A stretch of DNA of 47,079 bases from Planctomycetaceae bacterium (lineage in GTDB: Bacteria > Planctomycetota > Planctomycetia > Planctomycetales > Planctomycetaceae). Positions 36,601-43,892 of this stretch are shown here, piece after piece. The notes under the pieces are model-generated. The model was given only the letters and a program-made list of their open reading frames with translations. It did not search any database and was not told the DNA's origin. The DNA is taken from contig JAKFUF010000009.1 of the NCBI GenBank assembly GCA_021732845.1, positions 1-47,079 on the forward strand, read 5' to 3'. Within the stretch, counting starts at the first letter, position 1. Every line of letters begins with the position of its first letter. Position numbers and translations under genes: made by a program.

Positions 36601-37634
36601 TGGGCCACCTCCTTCTTTTCCACGGGCAGCTCGATCGGCACCAGCACATTGTCACGGCGAATCACGAGCTTCAATTTGTCGCCGGCCTCCAGGTCGGCCA
36701 GCGCTTCGCGGAGACCGCGGCACGACTGTACGAGTGACTCGCCGACGAACAGGATCAGATCATTGGGACGGATGTCTGCCTTGGCCGCGGGCGAACCGGC
36801 AATCACCGCATCCACGAACGCCGGCGTGCGGGGAACCACATCCGGCACCAGGACAATCCCGAAATCCAAAGCGACGTATCGCGCGACCTTGGTTCCTGGC
36901 TCTGTGGGATCGTCGTTCGTTTTCCTTGTGGTCCGTCCGGCAACGATGTCCTCAATGGTCGGCCGTAGGACACTGATCGGCACGGCATAGTTGATCCAGG
37001 TGTTGGTGCTGGAGTTTCGCAACTCCTTGCCGATCATCCCGACCAAAGCCCCATCGCGGGTGGTCAGCACGCCACCCGCCGAGCCGGGGTTGTTGGTGAT
37101 CGCATCGACCACATACACCGGCCCCGAGTAGGGGCTCTCGAACGTGCCCCGGCGAGCCTGCAGCTTCGTCTGCGCCGCGATGACGCCATGCATCACCGAT
37201 ACCGGCTCATCACCCGTGGCCACCTTGAACATGTTGCTGAACGCCAGCACCCGCGCCCCCGTGGTGACCGCCACCGCATCCTGCAGCTCGAAGAACGGCA
37301 GATCCTCCGCCTCGATCTTGATCACCGCCAGATCCAGAGGCGAATCGGCCCCCTTCACCACCCCCTGAAACTTCCGCCCGTCATGCAGCACCACGCTCAC
37401 GCTCTGCTCGTCCAGCACGTGACTCCAGGCCGTGACAATATGCCCTTGGGAAGAGACCAGAAATCCGGAGCTGTAGGCATACAGATTCTTGATGCCCCCC
37501 GCACCAAAGATTTTGACGACCCGCTCTGAGGCATAGTCGATGGGGTTGGATGGAGCGTCGGCGGCTTGAATCGTTGATGGGATACCAACCATTGAGGCAG
37601 CCGCAAACAGTACTGCCACTACGTTTTTTAACAT
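36597..37634 (-). CDS. HtrA-like serine protease with one PDZ domain
   Basis: A 345-residue exported protease. Signal peptide MLKNVVAVLFAAASMVGIPS, cleavage near residue 24 (IQAADA). The trypsin-like domain keeps a readable triad: His72 in VTAWSHVLDEQ, Asp101 in SPLDLAVIKIE and Ser185 in NNPGSAGGVL, though the Ser motif (GSAGG) differs from the usual GNSGG. A single PDZ domain (about 245-335, with AFVDAVIAGSPAAKADIRPNDLI) ends the protein. It overlaps the following gene by three bases, so this probably active protease and the inactive PDZ protein are made together, a plausible complex. Expected location: periplasm, in quality control or signalling. The ATG at 37634 has AGGAC upstream. Confidence 0.87.
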   Translation of the reverse strand: MLKNVVAVLFAAASMVGIPSTIQAADAPSNPIDYASERVVKIFGAGGIKNLYAYSSGFLVSSQGHIVTAWSHVLDEQSVSVVLHDGRKFQGVVKGADSPLDLAVIKIEAEDLPFFELQDAVAVTTGARVLAFSNMFKVATGDEPVSVMHGVIAAQTKLQARRGTFESPYSGPVYVVDAITNNPGSAGGVLTTRDGALVGMIGKELRNSSTNTWINYAVPISVLRPTIEDIVAGRTTRKTNDDPTEPGTKVARYVALDFGIVLVPDVVPRTPAFVDAVIAGSPAAKADIRPNDLILFVGESLVQSCRGLREALADLEAGDKLKLVIRRDNVLVPIELPVEKKEVAQ

Positions 37635-37744
37635 GGATTCAGTCCTGTGTGCAACGCTGCGCCAGCCTAATGCGACTTGCTGCGCTTGATGTCACGCGAT
37701 GATCAACGCGTCGACAGACTTCTCACGAGTTTGACGCGTTTCTA

Positions 37745-38866
37745 TTACCGAGGCCCAATGATGTTCTCTCGCTCAAGCACCATTCGAATCTCTTCGGACT
37801 TTGCCCTAATATTTCCCTTGGAGAATCGAATCTGGCCCAAGCCGACAATGTTGCTAAATTCGCTACATCCGTCTTCTAGCAACACAATTGCCCGCTCGAA
37901 TCCAAGGCGTCCTTGAAACAATCCAACTTCATGAATGACGTTTGCGCGGGCCTGCTTGCTGCCGTCTGCTTGCTCGTCCTCCGCTGTCATGACTAAGAAT
38001 GCGAAGCTAGCCTTGTCCAGCATCTGCTCGAGGCGATCTTTCGTGCCAATTCCCGCCGCGCTTTCTCGGTTGAACTCGTCAGACTGCAGGTTGAGTCGGT
38101 CGTGCAGTAGATCTTTGAGGTCTCGCCAATCATTGGATCTGCCGTGTCCAATAAAAATAGTGCCGTCCGTCTTAGCCACAGTGTTCCCCTTCAGGCTCAG
38201 CCTATGTTTGAGGTATTTTAATGCCTGGCTGGTAAGGCGACCCAATTCGGCAACTTGATGGCCATACGATGCGCGTTCCATTAGCCACGCTTGGTATCGT
38301 ATGTGATGTCCAACCTGGTAACCTCCTCCGCTCAGTGCACGAGAGTCGCGAACGACCTGATTCCCGCCTGGAATGTAGTTCCTTGCGAATGTGTCCATCG
38401 AAGTATGACTCTCCAGATTGGCGATGGAGTTTCGCAACGTCAGGAGGGCGTCATCTTTGTTTGTTGAGAGGAGCGCGTCGAGCGCAGGGACAATGTCATC
38501 ACGAGCGGCATCAAATGTTGACCCTGCATTGGCACTTGCATCGTTGATCGGATCTATATTGACAATATTTGCACGCTGTTCGATTATTTCTCGTACCTCT
38601 TCAAATGAATACTCTGTCCATTCGCCGATCGAGCGCGATGGCCCCCATTCTCGATTGAAGAATTCGCCTGGCCTTACTGGCCGCAATCCAACGGTATACA
38701 CCGAAGCTTGATATCCAATGAATGAGCCGGACCATGCTTTGCCCAGTTCGTCGCAGGCATCCATAAGTTGACGAATCATGCCCTTTACAGGCTCTCTTTT
38801 GAAGCCGGAGTAAGCTCGTTCACAGCGCCGACCAGCTCGAGTCAATTCGTCTATTAAATTATCCAT
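37745..38866 (-). CDS. TIR-like effector (CAP12/Pycsar TIR type) with novel N-terminal domain
   Basis: A 373-residue cytoplasmic protein. The C-terminal 140 residues match the TIR-like nucleotide-binding domain used by CBASS CAP12 and Pycsar effectors: TIFIGHGRSNDWRDLKDLL (from 236), AGIGTKDRLEQMLDKASFAF, VMTAEDE, and ARANVIHEVGLFQGRLGFER, where Glu313 is the candidate catalytic residue for NAD cleavage; VLLEDG and the tail IRMVLEREN follow. Residues 1-235 are mostly helical with no family recognised; FARNYIPGGNQVVRDSRAL looks conserved. An AGGAGC ribosome binding site lies six bases before the ATG at 38866. Base composition is clearly less GC-rich than the HtrA genes on either side, so it was probably acquired. 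No cyclase is present; the activating signal is unknown. Confidence 0.82.
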   Translation of the reverse strand: MDNLIDELTRAGRRCERAYSGFKREPVKGMIRQLMDACDELGKAWSGSFIGYQASVYTVGLRPVRPGEFFNREWGPSRSIGEWTEYSFEEVREIIEQRANIVNIDPINDASANAGSTFDAARDDIVPALDALLSTNKDDALLTLRNSIANLESHTSMDTFARNYIPGGNQVVRDSRALSGGGYQVGHHIRYQAWLMERASYGHQVAELGRLTSQALKYLKHRLSLKGNTVAKTDGTIFIGHGRSNDWRDLKDLLHDRLNLQSDEFNRESAAGIGTKDRLEQMLDKASFAFLVMTAEDEQADGSKQARANVIHEVGLFQGRLGFERAIVLLEDGCSEFSNIVGLGQIRFSKGNIRAKSEEIRMVLERENIIGPR

Positions 38867-38990
38867 AAAAAGCTCCTAACACAATTCCACGCTGCCTTGT
38901 GCTTGCTGAGAACAACCATCTAGTCAGTGTTGCGTACTGAACTAGTTGATGCCACAAGGCGCTACTTTGGCTTCGTCTCCTCAGCACTCG

Positions 38991-39070
38991 TAGGGTCCGC
39001 TTCGCGGACCAATGGCGACATCCTTTTGCACCTTGCGGACTGTGACTCATGGTCCGCGGAGCGGACCCTA
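38991..39070. repeat. Double hairpin repeat TAGGGTCCGC...GCGGACCCTA
   Basis: The left arm 38991-39011 (TAGGGTCCGCTTCGCGGACC) and right arm 39050-39070 (TGGTCCGCGGAGCGGACCCT) form an inverted pair, and each arm folds on itself (GGTCCGC-loop-GCGGACC). It is a common planctomycete intergenic palindrome. It lies between the TIR-like gene and the end of the next HtrA gene, at the edge of the lower-GC insert. Confidence 0.8.
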
Positions 39071-39074
39071 CCGA

Positions 39075-40976
39075 TTACTTCTTCTCCTCCACTTTGTTTT
39101 CCGGCTTCACCGCTTCCTTCACCTTCGGCGGCGTAAACGTCCATCCCGTGAGCGCCAGCTTGCCGACATCCTGTCCCCCGTACCGCACCTGCCACTGCGT
39201 CGGCAGTTTCTTGCCGGCAAAATCGCCCCAGGCTCCGAAGCGGATTTCGCAGGCGTCGACATCTTCGGTGCGGTAGAGGTCGAAGCCGAGCAGCGTGCCT
39301 TTGCCGCGGCTCACGAACCACCAGGACTGCGCACCGCCCAGTTCGGCCACCAGCACGTCGACGCGTTCACCCGTGCCTTCAAACGGCTCGCTGCCGAGGT
39401 AATAGAATTCGGTGAACTTCTTGGGTTCCGCCAAAAACATGCGAAAATGGTGCAGTGCCAGCAGCAGCCCGCCCGTACCCGGTGGCTCATCGCCAATGTC
39501 GTCGCCGTCCAACCCCTGGAAATACGGATCGATGTCCTTCGCCGCGAATGTCAGCCCCACGCCCTTCTCAGCCGCCTTGATCTCGATGGCCAGCGGCCCC
39601 TTGTTCGCTCCCTCGGCGGCGACCAATTGCTCGCGGGTGAGCCGCGCCCGCACGAGGGCATCGTCTTCGGGTTCGTCATCGACAGCCACCTTGGCGACAG
39701 TCGGCAGCGGGACCACGCTCAAGGTGCCGGTCATGCTCCACAGACCCGTGTCCTTGGAGAAATCACCCAAGGCCGCCAGTGGCTTCAACGTCCGGTCGCG
39801 TTCCAGCAGGTTGAAGTAGTAGTTGGAAAATCCCCGGCGTTCGATGCTCAGCTTTGCCAGATGCTCCGGTGGTTTTGCCGCAGGCGGGTGCGGCGAAGGC
39901 TTGGGGGCTTCGCCCGGTTTGGGTTCCGGCTCGCCTGGCTTGCGCTGCCGTTTGGGGGCGGGCTTGGGCTTCGGTTCGTCGTCGCCCGTCAGTTCCGACT
40001 GCCGGTGCAGCCCGCGCAAACGAACCATCGTCTCATGCTTGACCCCATCCCGGCGATAGACCAGCGGCAACCGCCAGCCTTTGGGGAAGATGCCCAGCAC
40101 GTTTTTGAACTGGTTGACACTCCGCATCGGCCGGTTGCCGAAGGAGACGATCTCATCGTCCTGGCGGAGGCCCCGGCGGTAGGCTTCGGACTTGTCGAGG
40201 ATGCTGGTGACAATCACCGCGCCGTCGTCGCGGGTGGCGACCGTCGCCCCCAGCGTGGCATGATCCACGATCCGCCCGCCGCGCAGGTGGTCCATGAAGT
40301 GCTTGATCTGGTTGATCGAGATGGCATAGCCCGCCCCCGAATTGACACGGCCGCGTTTTTCGAATGAGCCCCGGCCGTTGATGCCAATCAGGTCGCCCTG
40401 GGCATTGAACAGCGGACCGCCGGAGTTGCCGGGGTTGATCGACACATCGGTCTGGAGGCAGTCGGTGTATTCGAGAATGGTGCCAGCGGGGTATTGGTAG
40501 CGGTGGACGCCGCTGATGATGCCATAGGTCGCCGTCGGTTGGAAATCGGTGGCGAGCAGAAACGGATTGCCCATGGCGAAGGCCCAGTCGCCCACTTTGA
40601 CATTGTCGCTGTCGCTCAGGGTCGCGTGGGGGAAGTCGTCGCGGCCCAGCAGTTTGATCATCGCCACGTCGCCCGTGGGATCGAGTCCGACGAGGACGGC
40701 GTCATACAAGACACCATCGGCGAGGCCGCATTTCATGAACTGGCCAGAGCCATTGGTGACGTGGAAGTTGGTGAGCGTGTAGCCATCGGGCGTGATCAGC
40801 ACGCCTGAGCCACCGCCTTGCCCGCCGGGGGCGAAAATTGCCACCACCGACGGTGTGACCTTCGCCATCGCCTCGATCCGCTGCTGCTCTGCGGCAGCGA
40901 CCGCAGGATCGACGGCCCGGGCCACGGCTGGCCACAGGCAGGCCACCACGATTGCGAGACAACTGGCACGCCACAT
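39075..40976 (-). CDS. HtrA-like serine protease with PDZ domain and C-terminal extension
   Basis: A 633-residue exported protein. Signal peptide MWRASCLAIVVACLWPAVAR, cleavage near residue 21. The trypsin-like domain has the complete HtrA triad: His72 in LTNFHVTNG, Asp103 in GDVAMIKL and Ser185 in NPGNSGGPL. A PDZ domain (about 245-325) is followed by a Pro/Lys/Glu-rich linker (about 333-370, KPKPAPKRQRKPGEP) and a 260-residue beta-rich C-terminal domain of unknown family with FYYLGSEPFEGTGERVDVLV and SWWFVSRGKGTLLGFDLYRT. The extension is absent from ordinary DegP/DegS. It ends in a Lys/Glu tail. GGAG lies seven bases before the ATG at 40976. Predicted to act in the periplasm, the C-terminal domain perhaps directing substrate choice. 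Confidence 0.9.
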   Translation of the reverse strand: MWRASCLAIVVACLWPAVARAVDPAVAAAEQQRIEAMAKVTPSVVAIFAPGGQGGGSGVLITPDGYTLTNFHVTNGSGQFMKCGLADGVLYDAVLVGLDPTGDVAMIKLLGRDDFPHATLSDSDNVKVGDWAFAMGNPFLLATDFQPTATYGIISGVHRYQYPAGTILEYTDCLQTDVSINPGNSGGPLFNAQGDLIGINGRGSFEKRGRVNSGAGYAISINQIKHFMDHLRGGRIVDHATLGATVATRDDGAVIVTSILDKSEAYRRGLRQDDEIVSFGNRPMRSVNQFKNVLGIFPKGWRLPLVYRRDGVKHETMVRLRGLHRQSELTGDDEPKPKPAPKRQRKPGEPEPKPGEAPKPSPHPPAAKPPEHLAKLSIERRGFSNYYFNLLERDRTLKPLAALGDFSKDTGLWSMTGTLSVVPLPTVAKVAVDDEPEDDALVRARLTREQLVAAEGANKGPLAIEIKAAEKGVGLTFAAKDIDPYFQGLDGDDIGDEPPGTGGLLLALHHFRMFLAEPKKFTEFYYLGSEPFEGTGERVDVLVAELGGAQSWWFVSRGKGTLLGFDLYRTEDVDACEIRFGAWGDFAGKKLPTQWQVRYGGQDVGKLALTGWTFTPPKVKEAVKPENKVEEKK

Positions 40977-41216
40977 CGCAAACTCCGTCTGGATGAACCA
41001 CTTCAGTGCTTTTTGTCAGTGTAACGCCAACCGGCCAGTGGCTGCGATGCCGGGTCGGCATTTTCGATTTTCGATTTTGGATTTTGGATTGGATGTGTAA
41101 AACTCGACGGAACGTGGAGCGCAGGTCATGGTGGCTGGCCGCAGCGTCCAGAACTTGCGATCGCCGCGCCGTTGGCTCATGATGTGATCGTCCATCTCAT
41201 GATCCCGGAGTTCAAG

Positions 41217-42020
41217 ATGTCCACCCTGCCAAAATCCTCGCGTGGCGAAGTCGTCCCACTGCTGCTGACCATGCTGGTGGCGACCGCCTTGTTGGTCCGT
41301 CCAGCACTTGCGGATGACGCTGCGGACAAGGCCAAGGCGGCGGAAAAGGCAAAGCGGGCGGAGAAAGCCGCCGCGGCCGAGAAGGAGGCGGAACTCAATG
41401 CCGAGGCCCGCGCCGCAGCGAAGAAAGCCGCCCGGGCTGCGGACGACAAGCTCAAATGGACCCCGTTGTTTGATGGCAAAACGATGGGTGCCTGGAAGCT
41501 GACGGAATTCGGCACGTCTGCCGAGGTCGAGATTGAAGACGGACAAATGATTCTGCCGCTGGGCGAAGGGTGTGCGGGTGTGACCTGGACCAAGGAGTTT
41601 CCCAAAACCGACTACGAAGTGCGGCTCGAAGCCCAGCGGGTGGAGGGCAGCGATTTCTTCTGCGGCATGACGTTCCCCGTCGGCGAGCAGCCCTGCAGCT
41701 TGATCATCGGTGGCTGGGGCGGCGCGGTGGTCGGACTCTCCAGCATTGATGGCAAAGACGCGGCCCGCAACGAGACCACCAAGTACATGAGGTTCAAGAA
41801 AGGCCAGTGGTATGACATCAAGCTGCGGGTGACCGGCGACAAAATCAATGCATGGATTGACGGACAAGAGGTCGTCGACGTGACACACACCGGCCACAAG
41901 CTCACGATTCGTCCCGAGGTCGAACTGTCGCGGCCGTTTGGCATCTGCTCCTTCAGCACCCGCGCGGCGCTGCGTGGGATCGAGATCCGCAATCTGGAGC
42001 CAGCTCCGAAGGTGGAGTAA
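41217..42020 (+). CDS. DUF1080 (3-keto-disaccharide hydrolase-type) exported protein
   Basis: A 267-residue protein. The ATG at 41217 has GGAG upstream and gives a signal peptide, with the hydrophobic core VVPLLLTMLVATALLV and cleavage near ALADD. A 45-residue Ala/Lys/Glu helix (AADKAKAAEKAKRAEKAAAA) then separates the signal from a DUF1080 beta-sandwich: WTPLFDGKTMGAWKLTEFG, YEVRLEAQRVEGSDFFCGMT, GQWYDIKLRVTGDKINAWID and FGICSFSTRAALRGIEIRNL. These are the standard DUF1080 blocks, found in concanavalin-like glycoside-binding or hydrolysing proteins. The long charged helix is an unusual insertion, perhaps a coiled coil or wall-spanning stalk. The gene is 76 bp before the mog gene and may be co-transcribed. 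Confidence 0.88.
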   Translation: MSTLPKSSRGEVVPLLLTMLVATALLVRPALADDAADKAKAAEKAKRAEKAAAAEKEAELNAEARAAAKKAARAADDKLKWTPLFDGKTMGAWKLTEFGTSAEVEIEDGQMILPLGEGCAGVTWTKEFPKTDYEVRLEAQRVEGSDFFCGMTFPVGEQPCSLIIGGWGGAVVGLSSIDGKDAARNETTKYMRFKKGQWYDIKLRVTGDKINAWIDGQEVVDVTHTGHKLTIRPEVELSRPFGICSFSTRAALRGIEIRNLEPAPKVE

Positions 42021-42096
42021 TCGCGGCCGCATCCAGCACGCCGTTTGGCAGGCTATCAGCGAATTTCCCCGAAACAGCAGAGCCACAGGTCCCCCG

Positions 42097-42633
42097 ATGA
42101 ATGAAGCCCCCGCCCGCATTGGCATCGTGACCGTCTCCGACCGCGCCAGCCGCGGGGAGTACGAGGACAAGGGCGGTCCGGCGATTCACGAGTACCTCGC
42201 GGAAGTCTTGTCGTCGCCCTGGACACCGGTCAGCCGGGTCATCCCCGACGACCAACCCGGCATCGAGCAGACCCTCCGCGAACTCTGTGGCTCAGACGGC
42301 TGCTGTCTCGTAATCACCACCGGCGGGACTGGCCCCGCCCACCGCGATGTCACCCCGGAAGCCACGGAGGCGGTGTGCGACAAGCTCATGCTGGGGTTTG
42401 GTGAACTGATGCGGAAAGTCTCACTGGAGAAAGTCGCCACGGCGATCTTGTCGCGGCAGACCGCAGGCATCTGCGGGCAGGCATTGATTGTCAACCTGCC
42501 CGGCCAGCCCCGTGCCATCCGCGAGTGTCTGGATGCCGTCTTTCCCGCGATCCCCTACTGCATCGACCTGCTCAACGGCCCATACCTCACAACACACGAG
42601 GCGCGGTTGAAGGCGTTCCGTCCCAAAAAATAG
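42097..42633 (+). CDS. mog: Molybdopterin adenylyltransferase (MogA/MoaB family)
   Basis: A 178-residue enzyme that adenylylates molybdopterin before molybdenum insertion. The family blocks are RIGIVTVSDRASRGEYEDKG near the N-terminus, VITTGGTGPAHRDVTPEA (the MPT-binding TTGGTG loop with the catalytic Asp) in the middle, and IVNLPGQPRAIRECL near the C-terminus. The ATG at 42097 begins the conserved domain; the upstream part of the frame overlaps the DUF1080 gene and is not coding. The protein is closer to MogA than MoaB because it keeps the longer C-terminal part. Its product would supply cofactor for enzymes such as the oxidoreductase at 20118-22208. Confidence 0.92.
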   Translation: MNEAPARIGIVTVSDRASRGEYEDKGGPAIHEYLAEVLSSPWTPVSRVIPDDQPGIEQTLRELCGSDGCCLVITTGGTGPAHRDVTPEATEAVCDKLMLGFGELMRKVSLEKVATAILSRQTAGICGQALIVNLPGQPRAIRECLDAVFPAIPYCIDLLNGPYLTTHEARLKAFRPKK

Positions 42634-42641
42634 CCCGCACG

Positions 42642-43538
42642 TCAAGCCAGTTGCTGATACCACGACCCATGCGGCGTGAAGTGGCTCAACGCCTGCTGCG
42701 CCGCCGTGGCTCCGGCCCAGACCATCGCCTCCGACGTCGTAAAGTCGAACCACGGCACGGTGCCAACGTTGGGACGGATGACCAGGTCCGCCTGCAGATC
42801 CAGCCGCTCGCGGTACATGGCGGCGCTGATGTCATTCATCCGCATGACAATGTCAAACGCGCTGGCCGCACTGCTCAGCCGCTTGAGCTGCATGCTCACA
42901 TCGACGGCGATCAGCGTCTCGGGCGAGTACGCCCGGGCGACATCCAGCGGCAGTTCGCAGATCCCTCCCACATCGCACAGCAGCCGATTCTCATGGGGAA
43001 CAGGCGGGAAGATCCCCGGCACTGAGGCCGAGGCCCGTACGGCGAGGCGCACCGGCCCCTTGTCGAACACCACCAGTTCGCCGGTCTGCAGATCGACCGT
43101 GACAATGTTCAATGGGATGCTGGCATCGGCAATGTCGGCGTCGGGCAGCAGAGCATCGACGACATCTACCAGCACCCGGCCCGGGAGCAGCGAGTGCCGC
43201 GACATGGCGCGATGCAGGATCTTTCGGGTGCGCTGATCCGTCACACGGTAATAAGCCGTCTCTTCACCGTGTGTCGCAGAAACCTGCGTTTGTGTTCCCA
43301 TCAGGAGCTTCTGGTGCTGGGCAAACCGTGGGGAACTGAGAAACTCGCGGGTCCGTTCCAGCACCCGGACAATGTCAGGGTCGAAGGCGTAGAGCGCGCC
43401 GGCCAAAGCCCCGATGCTGACGCCGACAATGCGTTCGGCCTGCATTCCGGTGGCGACCAGCTCGCCAATGACGCCCAGATGAGCCACGCCGCGGGCTCCG
43501 CCGCCGCCAAGTACAAGTGTTGCGTTCCAAGGATGCAT
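42642..43538 (-). CDS. Patatin-like phospholipase
   Basis: A 298-residue protein from the ATG at 43538, which has GGGGAG seven bases upstream. The oxyanion loop LVLGGGGARGVAHLG and the nucleophile elbow VGVSIGALAGALY (GxSxG) are intact. The dyad Asp should lie in LLCDVGGICELPLDVA, but the usual DGG/DGA is written DVGG, a change close to the active site. It is expected to hydrolyse acyl groups of membrane lipids. The frame is open for 75 further codons to 43763 and that stretch looks protein-like (VARRLLLTAALALGTGELDT), so a longer form or a fused neighbour is possible. It lies nine bases from the end of mog on the opposite strand. Confidence 0.88.
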   Translation of the reverse strand: MHPWNATLVLGGGGARGVAHLGVIGELVATGMQAERIVGVSIGALAGALYAFDPDIVRVLERTREFLSSPRFAQHQKLLMGTQTQVSATHGEETAYYRVTDQRTRKILHRAMSRHSLLPGRVLVDVVDALLPDADIADASIPLNIVTVDLQTGELVVFDKGPVRLAVRASASVPGIFPPVPHENRLLCDVGGICELPLDVARAYSPETLIAVDVSMQLKRLSSAASAFDIVMRMNDISAAMYRERLDLQADLVIRPNVGTVPWFDFTTSEAMVWAGATAAQQALSHFTPHGSWYQQLA

Positions 43539-43892
43539 GTTGAACTCCCCGTTTTCCCACACGAAGGTGCAAGAGAGATACTCTTGAATCGTTCGCGCGC
43601 GAATGGGCAGAGTCAATGTGCGATCGGCCTCCGCTGTGGCAGTTTTGGCAAATTCCCGGACACAAGTGTCCAGTTCGCCAGTCCCGAGTGCCAGGGCGGC
43701 AGTCAACAGTAATCTTCGTGCCACAATCCAATTGTCTGCAAGTCGAATGACTGCTCCGTTCAACAGTTCAATTCGGCAGCCAGAAACAAAAACGCCACTC
43801 GAATTGTCGAGCGGCGTTTTCAGGTTTCCAAAATCTCAGCCGTCTGAATCGACGGCCCGCGGAATTGAATTTGGAATTTGGAATTTGGCAAC
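43539..43892. other. Gap between patatin and LysM genes
   Basis: This 354-bp stretch holds the upstream-open extension of the patatin frame (to 43763), the LysM gene terminator (43781-43820) and an AATTTGG-type direct repeat (43862-43889). The patatin promoter must lie between the terminator and 43538. Confidence 0.5.
43781..43820 (-). terminator. Rho-independent terminator after the LysM gene
   Basis: A 14-bp stem with one mismatch: AAAACGCCACTCGA (43789-43802) with TCGAGCGGCGTTTT (43807-43820), loop ATTG. On the minus strand the stem ends in TTTT and is followed by TGTTTC. It lies about 70 bp downstream of the LysM gene stop. Confidence 0.85.

Noticed and set aside
37635-37744. Target-site duplication flanking the TIR-like gene
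   Set aside because: No direct repeat shared between this gap and 38867-39074 could be found by eye.
41938-42096. Upstream extension of the mog frame
   Set aside because: It overlaps the end of the DUF1080 gene and lies before the conserved start of the MogA domain.
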